Source of the DNA: Terriglobales bacterium
Lineage (GTDB): Bacteria; Acidobacteriota; Terriglobia; Terriglobales; Acidobacteriaceae
Direction of reading: 5' to 3'
NCBI GenBank assembly: GCA_015654835.1
Contig: JAATGG010000036.1
Location: forward strand, 1 to 37,462
Length of the DNA: 37,462 nucleotides
Below, one piece after another: positions 7,871 through 16,472 of the stretch. A model generated the notes under the pieces. It made no database searches and had not been told where the DNA came from. It was given only the letters and a program-made list of their open reading frames with translations. The stretch's first letter is position 1; every line of letters begins with the position of its first letter. A program made the position numbers and the translations under genes.

Positions 7871-8566
7871 CTATCTCTCGGAGGAATGTTTGCACAAGAC
7901 GTCGATCCGGGAATCTGGTCGATCGAGAATCGCATCGGCCCCGGCACGCAAGTGACGCAGCATCAGTTCTGGATCGAGACTGGCGGGATCGAACAGGCGA
8001 TTGATAGCGAGGCCGTCAAGAAGAGCACCGAACTGCGCGGCCTGGGCACGCTTGATCTTGGGATCGCTATGCCGCAGTTCCGGCAGCAGTTGGTCGATGC
8101 CAGTTTCCGCGCAGCAAAGGCACATGGCAGCCACAAGATCGGCCAGGCGCTTTTGGGTATGAGGCCGACGTATGGCGTACATTTTAAATTCGAGATTCAG
8201 CAACATGCGGCGAGGGTCTTTGAGCAGTTCGGCCAGATGTTGAACGAGAACCTCGATACGCTCTTCGCGGGACGAGGCGGTGCTAAGGCCGCGACGAATC
8301 TCCGCCTGGTCCCGCTCCATGTCTTCCTCGAAGATGGCGAAGAAAACGTCTTCCTTATCGCGAAAATGGGCATAAAAAGCGCCGCGCGTCTTACCCGCAG
8401 CAGCCGCAATGTCTTCTAGGCGTGCAAGTTCGAAGCCATCCCGAGCAAAAATGCCTCGTGCAGCGTCGACAAGCTGCTCCCGAGTGGCATAGGAGCGCTG
8501 CTGCTTGCTGCGAAGAATCACAACAGGCGGCGGAAGGCTTTCCCCAGATGTTTTTGCATCGAGCAC
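7871..8566 (-). CDS. TetR/AcrR-family repressor of the RND efflux operon
   Basis: 231 residues. The N-terminal DNA-binding domain is at about residues 25-75 (REQLVDAARGIFARDGFE, then LEDIAAAAGKTRGAFYAHFRDKED), matching the TetR helix-turn-helix. The C-terminal half is the variable ligand-binding domain. The frame opens at GTG (8564-8566) with no strong ribosome site; an inner GTG near residue 16 would still keep the helix-turn-helix. The gene is divergent from the adaptor, pump and outer-membrane-factor operon, 74 bases away, with an AcrR-like palindrome in the gap. This organisation is that of AcrR, TtgR and MexR-type local repressors that are released by pump substrates. The link to this operon is inferred from position and operator. 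Confidence 0.93.
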   Translation of the reverse strand: MLDAKTSGESLPPPVVILRSKQQRSYATREQLVDAARGIFARDGFELARLEDIAAAAGKTRGAFYAHFRDKEDVFFAIFEEDMERDQAEIRRGLSTASSREERIEVLVQHLAELLKDPRRMLLNLEFKMYAIRRPHTQKRLADLVAAMCLCCAETGIDQLLPELRHSDPKIKRAQAAQFGALLDGLAINRLFDPASLDPELMLRHLRAGADAILDRPDSRIDVLCKHSSER

Positions 8567-8589
8567 GGCAGGAATAGAATCTCACAGTT

Positions 8590-8607
8590 ACATACATCCA
8601 TGTATGT
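8590..8607. promoter_or_regulatory. AcrR/TtgR-like palindromic operator
   Basis: ACATACAT-CC-ATGTATGT is a perfect 8+8 inverted repeat. The arm TACATACAT and its inverse closely resemble the E. coli acrAB operator arms (established knowledge of the AcrR operator). It lies centrally between the divergent TetR and adaptor genes, so a bound repressor could shut both promoters. Confidence 0.7.
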
Positions 8608-8640
8608 TTTTTCAGCGCCAACCTGTGCAGAGAGGCAGCA

Positions 8641-9912
8641 ATGCAAAAACAGTGGGAAAATACACAAGTTCCGACACAGGGACTTCAAAGTAGGATATGG
8701 GTCGCAGTGGCTAGCCTGGCATTCGCTGGCCTGGTAATGATTGGCTGCGGCAAGTCCTCGGCGGGAGCCGCGCCTGGCGCAATGGGGCCGATGCCTGTAA
8801 CCGTAGTTCGCATACAGCCGTCCGACGTGGGACTGGCGCGCGAGTGGGTGGGCACGCTCGACGGCTACGTAAACGCGCAGATTCAGCCCCAAGTCAACGG
8901 CTATATGGTGAAGCAGAATTACCGCGAGGGTTCCACTGTCGAGAAGGGCCAAGTGCTGTTCGAGATCGACCCTCGGCCGTTCCAGGCAGCGCTTGAACAA
9001 GCGCAAGGGCAGTATGGGCAGGCACAAGGCCAGCTCGGCCAAGCGCAAGCGCAATTGGAGTTGGCGCAAATCAATCTGAACCGCGATACGCCGCTCGCCG
9101 CGCAACGCGCGATTGCACAGAGCCAGCTCGACAATGAGAAGCAGCAGGCGGCGCAAGCCGAGGCAACGGTCAAATTGGCCCAAGCTGCAATCAGCACGGC
9201 GCAGGCGAACATTTCAACGGCCAAGCTGAACCTGGGCTTCACCCATGTGCGTTCCTTGATTTCAGGTGTGGCCGGCCAAGCAACCACGCAGGTGGGCAAC
9301 CTGGTGAGCCCACAGTCGGTGCTGACCTCTGTGTCCCAGCTCGACCCCATCAAGGTGTATTTCTCCATCAGCGACAGCCAATATCTGGCGTTGACGCGGC
9401 AGGAGCACCAGCATGGCGGCGATCTGCTGAAGGCTTCAGACAAGCTGCCCCTAACGCTGACGCTCGCCGATGGGGAGACCTATCCTCATCCAGGACATAT
9501 CGTTTTCGTGGACCGGCAGATGAACCAGCAGACGGGCGCAATCCGCATTGCAGCAGCGTTTCCGAATCCGGGCAACGTGCTGCGTCCCGGGCAGTTCGGT
9601 CGGGTAAAGGCCAGCACCGAAGTGATGCACAATGCATTGCTGGTGCCGCAGGTCGCAGTGCAGGAGCTTCAGGGAATCGAGCAAATCTACACTGTGGGCG
9701 CGGACAACAAGGTGCACGTCGTCAATGTGCAGCTCGGCTCGCAATACGGCAACAACTGGATTATCGCGAGTGGATTGGAGCCGGGAATGCGCGTGATTAC
9801 GGACAACCTGCAAAAGCTGAGGGAAGGTGTACCCGTCAACCCTCATGAAGTCCCGTTAGCGGCAGCAGCAGGCGCAACTTCCACGACCAACAGCACGGCA
9901 GCCGGGAGGTAG
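8641..9912 (+). CDS. RND efflux periplasmic adaptor lipoprotein (AcrA/MexA-like)
   Basis: 423 residues. A type II signal peptide ends in VMIGC with the lipidated Cys at residue 36, so it is anchored in the inner membrane facing the periplasm. The membrane-proximal and lipoyl halves are visible (GYVNAQIQPQVNGYMVKQNYREGSTVEKGQVLFEIDPRPF split into its two strands). A long Gln/Ala-rich alpha-hairpin follows at about residues 115-195, then the second lipoyl half (LNLGFTHVRSLISGVAG) and beta-barrel. It bridges pump and outer-membrane channel. The ATG follows GAGAGG at good spacing, and the stop is three bases before the pump's GTG start. It is the first gene of the three-gene operon facing the TetR gene. 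Confidence 0.96.
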   Translation: MQKQWENTQVPTQGLQSRIWVAVASLAFAGLVMIGCGKSSAGAAPGAMGPMPVTVVRIQPSDVGLAREWVGTLDGYVNAQIQPQVNGYMVKQNYREGSTVEKGQVLFEIDPRPFQAALEQAQGQYGQAQGQLGQAQAQLELAQINLNRDTPLAAQRAIAQSQLDNEKQQAAQAEATVKLAQAAISTAQANISTAKLNLGFTHVRSLISGVAGQATTQVGNLVSPQSVLTSVSQLDPIKVYFSISDSQYLALTRQEHQHGGDLLKASDKLPLTLTLADGETYPHPGHIVFVDRQMNQQTGAIRIAAAFPNPGNVLRPGQFGRVKASTEVMHNALLVPQVAVQELQGIEQIYTVGADNKVHVVNVQLGSQYGNNWIIASGLEPGMRVITDNLQKLREGVPVNPHEVPLAAAAGATSTTNSTAAGR

Positions 9913-9915
9913 GCG

Positions 9916-12900
9916 GTGTCCAAGTTCTTTATCCGCCGGCCCATTGTGGCCATCGTGATCGCGATCCTGACGGTCGTCATCGGTCTGGTCTCCATGTTCA
10001 GCCTGCCGACGTCCCAGTATCCCGACATCGTTCCGCCGGAGATTCAGGTGCAAGCCACCTATCCGGGCGCAGACGCCAAGACGCTGCAGCAGGCTGTTGC
10101 TACGCCCCTCGAGCAGCAGATGAATGGCGTCGACAACATGCTCTACATGTATTCGGTGAATGCCAACAACGGTCAGGCCACCGTCTATGTAGACTTCGAC
10201 GTTAAGACCAATCCAGACACCGACCAGGTGCTTTCGCAGTTGCGTGTTTCGCAAGCGCAATCGCAATTGCCCGCCGAGGTCAACACGGCCGGTGTAACGG
10301 TGCAAAAGTCATTGACGTCGCCGCTGATGCTGGTTGGCTTGTCTTCGCCGAGCGGCCAATATGGTGCGGACTTTCTGACTAACTACGCCATCATCAACCT
10401 GCAGGACGAGTTGACCCGCGTCAAGGGTGTGAGCCGCGTGCAGATTTTCGGCGGCCAATATGCACTGCGCGTCTGGGTGCAGCCCGATAAGCTGGCACAG
10501 CTCGGCGTTACGGCAACCGACGTTATCAACGCACTGCAGGTACAGAACAACGTAAACCCCGCAGGCCAGATTGGTGGAGAACCGGTCCCCAACGGCCAGC
10601 AGTTTACCTTTACGGTTCGCACGCAGGGCCGCCTCGTGGAACCTGCAGAGTTCGGCAATATTATTCTGCGGGCGAATCCCGATGGATCGATTCTGCACCT
10701 GCGGGATGTAGCTCGCGTTGAACTCGGCACGCAGGTCTATAACCTCACTGCACGCTACAACGGCGCACCTGCCGGCATGATGGGCATTTACCAGTTGCCG
10801 GGATCGAACGCGGTAGAGGTAGCGCAGGCTGTGCGCAAGCGGCTCGATCAGCTCTCGCATAACTTCCCTGCCGGCTTGCGTTATGACATTCCGCTCGATA
10901 CGACGAAAGCCGTGACAGCCGGAATCCACGAGATCATCGTGACGCTCGTGATCTCACTCGTACTCGTGATCCTAGTGGTATTCCTGTTCTTACAGGGCTG
11001 GCGGGCCACACTGATTCCGCTCATGGCGGTGCCGGTATCCCTTGTCGGCACGTTCATGCTCTTTCCATTGCTCGGCTTCTCCATCAATACACTTTCTCTC
11101 TTTGGATTGGTGCTCGCCATCGGCCTCGTTGTGGATGACGCGATCATCGTGGTAGAGGCGGTGGAACACCATATTGAGGAAGGCATGACGCCGCGCGATG
11201 CGACTGTGCGCGCCATGGAAGAGGTCGGCGGCCCGGTCGTCGCGATTGCTTTGATTCTTGCTGCGGTCTTCATTCCGACGGCGGCGATTCCTGGTATTAC
11301 AGGACGTCTCTATCAACAATTTGCCGTCACCATTGCCATTTCGGTGATGATCTCGGCGTTCAACGCGCTCACACTCAGCCCGGCTCTTTCCGCTTTACTG
11401 CTGAAGCCGAAGAATCCGAACCAGCGGCGCGGTCTGCTGGCACCATTCTTCGACCGCTTCAACAGGCTCTTCGGCAAAACTACCGAGAAGTATGTTTCAA
11501 CATCGGGCGTGCTAATTCACAAGTCTGGCGCGACCATGCTGGCGCTCGTTGCGGTGGCTGCTATCGCTGTCTTCATGGGAATGAGATTGCCTACTGGCTT
11601 CATTCCGCAGGAAGACCAGGGGTATATGTTTGTGGCGATGCAACTGCCTGATGCGGCAAGCTTGCAACGCACCGACGCGGCCGCGTTGCGCGTGACCGAT
11701 GCTCTGCGCAAGACGCCAGGGATCGGCGGCGTAGTGCAGGTGAACGGTTTCAGCTTGCTCACTCAAACGCAAAGCACGAACACCGCCTTCTTCTTTGTCT
11801 CTCTCAAACCATGGGAGGAACGTAAGTCGAAAGAGGAACAAATCGAAGCAATCCAGGCCAGCTTGCAACGCCAGCTTGGCGGGGTAAGCGAGGGGTTGGC
11901 ATTCAGCTTTCCGCCACCGGCTATTCCCGGCGTCGGCACCTCGGGCGGTGTCACGATGATTGTCCAAGACCGTTCAGGCAACGACGATCCAACCTTCCTC
12001 ACCAAGAATCTATTCGGGTATCTCGGCGTAATTTCCAAGCGGCCTGAGATTGCTGCGGCAATTCCCTCTTATCTGCCGGCCGTGCCACAGCTTTATGCGG
12101 ACGTCGATCGCGAAAAGGCTACGCAGCAGCAGGTGGATCTGAGCAACATCTACACCACCATGCAAACCTTCATGGGCGGCTATCTGGTCAACTACTTCAA
12201 CCGTTTTGGCCGCCAATGGCAAACCTACGTGGAAGCCGAGGGCGATTCACGCACAAAGATCGATAACATCAACCAGTTTTATGTCCGCAGCGCGAATGGC
12301 AGTCAGGTTCCACTGTCCTCACTTGTGCATGTGCGACAGATTACTGGGCCTGAGTTCGTTCTGCGCTTCAACGAATACAACGCCGCGCAGTTGAACATTA
12401 CAGGCGCGCCAGGATATAGCTCCGGCCAGGTGCGTGCGGCATTGGAACAAGCCTTTCAGCAGACGATGCCGCCGGGCATGGGCTTTGACTATCAAGGCAT
12501 GAGCTTTCAAGAACAGCGTGCTGCGGAGGGAGTGCCGGCATGGGCGGTCTTCGGCCTCTCGCTGCTGTTTGTCTTCCTCATTCTGGCAGCTCTCTATGAG
12601 AGTTGGTCCCTGCCCTTCAGCGTACTGCTCAGCACGCCGGTAGCGATCCTCGGTGCGTATCTCGCGCTCAGCATGCGCGCACTGGAGAACGACATTTTTG
12701 CAACCGTAGGACTCGTCATGCTGATCGGCTTGTCGGCGAAGAATGCAATTCTAATTGTCGAATTCGCTGTACTGAAATACAGAGAAGGCGAAAGCATCGC
12801 GGCATCCGCGCTCTATGCGGCGCGGCTCCGCTTCAGACCTATCGTGATGACGGCACTCGCCTTTATCTTCGGTTGCCTGCCGCTATGGACTGCGACCGGA

Positions 12901-13122
12901 GCCGGTGCAGTATCGCGACGCATCCTAGGCACCGTGGTCATCGGCGGCATGGTGCTGGCCACCTTGGTCGGCATTCTGATGATCCCCGTCACCTTCTCCG
13001 TGGTGGAATATTTGTCGCACCGACTTCGTCATGGCGGCAAGGGAACAACGATGGATTCACGCCATGTGCCGGAGATTGCTCACGGTGGCGATACTGCACA
13101 GTCCGATGGGAGCCACTCATGA
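9916..13122 (+). CDS. RND efflux pump, HAE-1 family (AcrB/MexB-like)
   Basis: 1068 residues, close to AcrB (1049). It starts at GTG 9916 with GGGAGG upstream (9904-9909). The N-terminus FFIRRPIVAIVIAI is the hallmark TM1 of the family. The proton-relay pair falls at D407 and D408 in GLVVDDAII, the same numbers as AcrB, and the TM10 lysine is K942 in GLSAKNAILIVEFA. Two large periplasmic porter/docking loops separate the six-helix halves, and RFRPIVMTALAFIFG in TM11 is conserved. It exports hydrophobic and amphiphilic compounds from periplasm or membrane in exchange for protons. Its stop overlaps the next gene's ATG by four bases. Substrate range cannot be read. Confidence 0.97.
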   Translation: MSKFFIRRPIVAIVIAILTVVIGLVSMFSLPTSQYPDIVPPEIQVQATYPGADAKTLQQAVATPLEQQMNGVDNMLYMYSVNANNGQATVYVDFDVKTNPDTDQVLSQLRVSQAQSQLPAEVNTAGVTVQKSLTSPLMLVGLSSPSGQYGADFLTNYAIINLQDELTRVKGVSRVQIFGGQYALRVWVQPDKLAQLGVTATDVINALQVQNNVNPAGQIGGEPVPNGQQFTFTVRTQGRLVEPAEFGNIILRANPDGSILHLRDVARVELGTQVYNLTARYNGAPAGMMGIYQLPGSNAVEVAQAVRKRLDQLSHNFPAGLRYDIPLDTTKAVTAGIHEIIVTLVISLVLVILVVFLFLQGWRATLIPLMAVPVSLVGTFMLFPLLGFSINTLSLFGLVLAIGLVVDDAIIVVEAVEHHIEEGMTPRDATVRAMEEVGGPVVAIALILAAVFIPTAAIPGITGRLYQQFAVTIAISVMISAFNALTLSPALSALLLKPKNPNQRRGLLAPFFDRFNRLFGKTTEKYVSTSGVLIHKSGATMLALVAVAAIAVFMGMRLPTGFIPQEDQGYMFVAMQLPDAASLQRTDAAALRVTDALRKTPGIGGVVQVNGFSLLTQTQSTNTAFFFVSLKPWEERKSKEEQIEAIQASLQRQLGGVSEGLAFSFPPPAIPGVGTSGGVTMIVQDRSGNDDPTFLTKNLFGYLGVISKRPEIAAAIPSYLPAVPQLYADVDREKATQQQVDLSNIYTTMQTFMGGYLVNYFNRFGRQWQTYVEAEGDSRTKIDNINQFYVRSANGSQVPLSSLVHVRQITGPEFVLRFNEYNAAQLNITGAPGYSSGQVRAALEQAFQQTMPPGMGFDYQGMSFQEQRAAEGVPAWAVFGLSLLFVFLILAALYESWSLPFSVLLSTPVAILGAYLALSMRALENDIFATVGLVMLIGLSAKNAILIVEFAVLKYREGESIAASALYAARLRFRPIVMTALAFIFGCLPLWTATGAGAVSRRILGTVVIGGMVLATLVGILMIPVTFSVVEYLSHRLRHGGKGTTMDSRHVPEIAHGGDTAQSDGSHS

Positions 13123-14546
13123 GATCGACTGAAACTTTTTGGATGAGGGGCAGTCTGGTTCTGGCCTCTGCCCTCTGCGTGCTGTCGCTGCCGGGTTGCA
13201 ATGTGGGCCCCAAGTACGTGCGCCCGCAGATAACGGCACCGCTTGCTTATCGCGGTGCCGGAGACACTGCGGTTGCAAGCGATGCCAAGAACTCGCTCGG
13301 CGACCAACAGTGGGCCGATGTTTTCCGAGAGCCGGAGTTACAGCAATTGATTCGCGCGGCGCTCGCTAACAACTACGATCTACGCATCGCCGCACAGCGG
13401 GTGCTTGAGGCGTCGGCACAGGTGCGGATCACACGTTCACAGCAATTTCCACAAATTACCGTGGGAGGCACCGGTGTGGGCGCGCAGTTCCCTTCCGGAT
13501 CGTTCGGGAACTCGATCGAAAGTCCGTTAACGGCTGGCAGCATCAACCTCTCTGCCGCGTGGACGCCAGATTTTTGGGGTCTCTATCGCAGACAGACCGA
13601 GGCGGCACGGGACCAGATGCTCGCGCAGACATGGGCTCAGCGCGCAGTGCGCATGAGCCTCGTGCAGCAAGTTACAACCACTTACATCGAATTGCGTGCA
13701 CTCGATCGCCAACTTGAGATTGCTCAACAGGCAACAAAGGTGCGACAGGACTCTGTCGGTCTAACTCGCACTTTGGAACAAGGCGGCGATGCTCCGCTGT
13801 CTGACGTGCGCCAGGCAGAGCAGTTACTTTACACAGCCACTTCTCAGATTCCGCAGATCGAGCAACAGATTCAGCAGGACGAGAACGCTATGCGTCTGCT
13901 GCTAGCCCAGGATCCTGGGAAGGTGGCGCATACAAATCCCAATGCGTTGGCGCCGCCTCCTGCAGATCTGCCCACAGGTTTGCCATCACAGCTTCTCGAG
14001 CGCAGGCCGGATATTCAGCAGGCCGAAGCTCAACTCATGGCAGCTAACGCGCAGATCGGCGTTGCACGCGCACAGTTCTTTCCCCAGCTCGCGATTAGCG
14101 CATCCGGCGGTACGGGCGGCAACACGATTGCAAACCTGTTCGACACCTCGGGCGAAACAGTCTATGGACTTGGTACCTTAACTCAACCGCTCTTTGAAGG
14201 CGGTAAGCTACGGGGCCAGTTACAGCTCTCGAAGCGGCAGAAGGATGAACTGGTACTGAACTATCAGAAGACCATTCTGAGTGCTTTTCGCGATGTATCG
14301 AATGCGCTGATCGCCGTTAACAAGCAGCGCTCTACGCGTGAGGAACAGGAAAAGCTGGTGGCTGCGGCGGAAGATGCGACCAGGCTGGCGAGGATCCGCT
14401 ATCGAGGCGGGGCGACAAGCTACTTAGAGGTACTCACTACGGACTCGAACCTTTTCACGGCTCAACTCAACTTGACGACGGCACAACAGAACGAAGCGCT
14501 TACGCTTGTCCAACTCTACGGAGCATTGGGAGGGGGCTGGCAGTAA
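13119..14546 (+). CDS. Outer-membrane efflux factor lipoprotein (OprM/NodT family)
   Basis: 475 residues. The ATG at 13119 overlaps the pump's TGA as ATGA, implying translational coupling. The same frame stays open 500 bases further upstream inside the pump gene, which is incidental. A lipobox LSLPGC puts the acylated Cys at residue 27, followed by NVGPKYVRP, the standard start of mature OprM/NodT proteins. Two repeats of the outer-membrane efflux domain follow (QQWADVFREPELQQLIRAAL and ERRPDIQQAEAQLMAANAQI begin key helices). The trimer forms the beta-barrel and periplasmic tunnel completing the pump. Last gene of the operon; a hairpin lies ten bases after its stop. Confidence 0.95.
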   Translation: MRSTETFWMRGSLVLASALCVLSLPGCNVGPKYVRPQITAPLAYRGAGDTAVASDAKNSLGDQQWADVFREPELQQLIRAALANNYDLRIAAQRVLEASAQVRITRSQQFPQITVGGTGVGAQFPSGSFGNSIESPLTAGSINLSAAWTPDFWGLYRRQTEAARDQMLAQTWAQRAVRMSLVQQVTTTYIELRALDRQLEIAQQATKVRQDSVGLTRTLEQGGDAPLSDVRQAEQLLYTATSQIPQIEQQIQQDENAMRLLLAQDPGKVAHTNPNALAPPPADLPTGLPSQLLERRPDIQQAEAQLMAANAQIGVARAQFFPQLAISASGGTGGNTIANLFDTSGETVYGLGTLTQPLFEGGKLRGQLQLSKRQKDELVLNYQKTILSAFRDVSNALIAVNKQRSTREEQEKLVAAAEDATRLARIRYRGGATSYLEVLTTDSNLFTAQLNLTTAQQNEALTLVQLYGALGGGWQ

Positions 14547-14555
14547 TGCCGGTTC

Positions 14556-14578
14556 TATTCCCAATTTACTTGGGAATA
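14556..14578 (+). terminator. Hairpin after the efflux operon
   Basis: Perfect 9-bp inverted repeat TATTCCCAA / TTGGGAATA with a 5-base loop, ten bases after the outer-membrane-factor stop. No T-run follows, so it may be a 3'-end stabiliser or weak terminator rather than a classical rho-independent one. Confidence 0.4.
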
Positions 14579-14847
14579 AAGCTTCCTCTCTCGCGACAGT
14601 TGTTTTGTTCAGACGCTGGAAGCCATGGGGCGTTTTCCTCACGAAAACTTCTCCGTGGCTCAGCCGTCAAAACCGAATAGATTATTGCGGTCTTATCCAA
14701 TTGAATATAGAGGTGGCCTCGGAGATGCTGCCATTCAGAGACAATTCATAATCAACATATTTCCATCTATAGATAATATATAGGCCCGTTGCGCAACTGT
14801 GCTTATAGCTGTTCTCCTATCGCTGTAGAGTGAAACTGCGACTGTCG

Positions 14848-14876
14848 GGTGGCGTTTTCCCCAAGAAAACACCACC
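14848..14876. repeat. Strong palindromic hairpin, related to a shorter copy at 14632-14648
   Basis: GGTGGCGTTTTC and GAAAACACCACC pair at 11 of 12 positions around CCCAA. A second hairpin at 14632-14648 has the same GTTTTC/GAAAAC stem and a 5-base loop (CTCAC), also preceded by GGCG-like sequence. They could be copies of a dispersed REP-like element or terminators. Confidence 0.4.
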
Positions 14877-15001
14877 TTGCACTCCCCTGGAAACACCACG
14901 CAAATAAGAGAACTGCTCTAATTATTGCGAATTGCTGAGCCCGGGAAGAAAAGACCCTCTTACTTCCACCTGCGCTAAGCAGAGAACATCAATAGATTGA
15001 T

Positions 15002-15139
15002 TCAATCCTCCGGATCCGTTGCGGCATGGAGAGCAGAGACGGCAACAAGAGAAACTGCCACCACAAGCACAACCCGAATACAAAAACCATATACTCTTAC
15101 TCTGCGCGTTGCTTGTCTGTTTCGATCTCTCGTTGACAT
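15002..15139 (-). CDS. 45-residue ORF, signal-peptide-like; small secreted peptide or gene remnant
   Basis: It reads from an ATG at 15137-15139 with GGGGA about nine bases upstream. The product has an Arg-rich N-terminus (RDRNRQATRRVRV), a hydrophobic core (VVLVVAVSLVAVSALHA) and then only ATDPED before the stop. This is what a secreted protein's first exported segment looks like. Either it is a very short secreted peptide or the N-terminal stub of a gene truncated in this gene-poor stretch. Downstream frames show no continuation I can recognise. It is too short for routine gene callers and its reality is uncertain. Confidence 0.3.
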   Translation of the reverse strand: MSTRDRNRQATRRVRVYGFCIRVVLVVAVSLVAVSALHAATDPED

Positions 15140-15542
15140 GACTTCGTCCCCTTATCTTCGACAGGTTCCGCAAGATGCGGATCAACGGCAGCAGTGATAA
15201 TTCGAATGAAGGCCTCAATCGAGCACGCGTATGCTGAAGACGGCTTCCTGAGTCGTGCTATGTGGTCAGTGAGAGAATGCGCGCGGTGAGTTCATAGCTG
15301 AGTTTGCCGCGCATCGGACCGCATAGGCATATCGATCCCAGATACCGCGAGTTCATCTACCAGGATTCTTGACAGTATCTAGCAGCACGAGTAAGTTGGT
15401 GTCATTCATGTAAATCATCTCAACTTAGTTAGTCTCATTTCAACGACAGCAAGACAAATATTCAACCACAGGTAGACTTGATGCTCTTTCGCTGGGGTTC
15501 ACGATTTGCACGGCATCTTCCTCTTCCTTGTATGGAGAAAGA

Positions 15543-16391
15543 ATGAACAGAAGAACCTTCAATCAATTGGCCAGCCTTAGCGCACTGGGCGCTCTGACAG
15601 CCACGACAAATGTTGTTGCCCAAAGCAACGCGAGCCCCGTGAAGCGTCCAAGATTCAGCGAGCCAGATCCGATTGACTTTAATAATCATGCTGGATTTAC
15701 TTCCATCTTCGATGGCAAAACACTTAGCCAGTGGGATGGAAATCCAGATGTTTGGAAGGTAGAGGATGGAGCAATTGTCGGCATCTCAACACGTGAAAGT
15801 CCGTCCGGCAACACCTTTATTGTCTACCACGGCGCACATGCAAAGGACTTTGATTTGAAGCTTGAAATCAAGGTTGAAAATGGCGGCGGCAGCGGTGTTC
15901 AATACCGCAGCCATACCGGCTACCCGCCTCCCGGTGGCACGGGAGGCAGAGGTCGCCCCGGCGAACCTCTCGCCCCGCCTCCGCGGACAGAATGGACGAT
16001 GATCGGTCCACAGGCAGATTTTTGGTATCCGGAAAATGCTGCAGCCACCAGTTACACCGGCCAGTTTTATTCTCAGAACACGGGACGCGATATTCTCGCT
16101 TGGCGTGGACAAGTGGTCAATACGCTACCGGGCAAGGCACCTCTGCTTGTAGCAGACATTGGAAACCGGACGGTATTAGGATCTTGTGTACGAACCGGCG
16201 ACTGGAACCAGTACAACATCATGGTTCGTGGCGGAGTCTTCATGCATATTTTGAACGGACAGCTACTTGCCGTATTGATTGATGACGACCCCGCATCTTC
16301 AAACAACGTGGATGGCCTGTTTGGCCTGCAAATTGAGGGTTATCCATCGAAAGTCTCTTTTCGCAATCTCTGGATGAAGAAGATCAACTAA
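15543..16391 (+). CDS. DUF1080 / 3-keto-disaccharide-hydrolase-domain protein, Tat-exported
   Basis: 282 residues. The ATG at 15543 follows GGAGAAAG; an in-frame ATG 15 bases upstream lacks one. The N-terminus has a twin-Arg motif (NRRTFNQLASLSALGAL), suggesting Tat export. The rest is one beta-sandwich domain of the DUF1080 type (PF06439): FTSIFDGKTLSQWDG, VWKVEDGAIVG, then FDLKLEIKVENGGGSGVQYRS and a C-terminal PSKVSFRNLWMKKI. The fold resembles concanavalin lectins/GH16; some members hydrolyse 3-keto-glycosides (established for the family name), others only bind. A Pro/Gly-rich insert lies at about residues 123-142. It converges on the MGH1-like glycosidase with a bidirectional hairpin between. 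A role in handling oligosaccharides from this locus is inferred. Confidence 0.85.
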   Translation: MNRRTFNQLASLSALGALTATTNVVAQSNASPVKRPRFSEPDPIDFNNHAGFTSIFDGKTLSQWDGNPDVWKVEDGAIVGISTRESPSGNTFIVYHGAHAKDFDLKLEIKVENGGGSGVQYRSHTGYPPPGGTGGRGRPGEPLAPPPRTEWTMIGPQADFWYPENAAATSYTGQFYSQNTGRDILAWRGQVVNTLPGKAPLLVADIGNRTVLGSCVRTGDWNQYNIMVRGGVFMHILNGQLLAVLIDDDPASSNNVDGLFGLQIEGYPSKVSFRNLWMKKIN

Positions 16392-16406
16392 GAAGCCATA
16401 TTGGCG

Positions 16407-16472
16407 TCGTGTAAGCTATTCTCCCTTGTCTCCATGATTATAAGGAAACGAAGGGAGAGCAGCCTTACACGA
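16407..16472. terminator. Bidirectional hairpin between convergent genes
   Basis: TCGTGTAAG (16407-16415) pairs perfectly with CTTACACGA (16464-16472). Inside, CTCCCTT (16421-16427) pairs with AAGGGAG (16451-16457), separated by a small internal loop. It fills the gap between the stops of the DUF1080 gene (16391) and the convergent glycosidase (16473), the expected place for a shared terminator. No T-run is evident. Confidence 0.5.

Larger units (their letters stand above)
14547..15542. other. Gene-poor ~1 kb stretch with hairpins
   Basis: Between the efflux operon and the DUF1080 gene. It has no long convincing ORF; the 98-codon minus frame at 14922-15218 is Cys-rich and unlike a protein. 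What can be seen: a hairpin at 14556-14578, two GTTTTC/GAAAAC hairpins at 14632-14648 and 14848-14876, and one 45-codon minus-strand ORF that encodes a signal-peptide-like sequence at 15002-15139. The rest (15140-15542) shows nothing I can assign except the ribosome site of the following gene. Confidence 0.5.

Noticed and set aside
12603..13118. 500-base upstream extension of the outer-membrane-factor frame
   Set aside because: It lies inside the RND pump gene in another frame; the lipobox protein starts properly at 13119.
14922..15218. 98-codon Cys-rich minus-strand ORF
   Set aside because: Composition is not protein-like and no ribosome site is evident; the overlapping 45-codon frame with a signal peptide is more credible.
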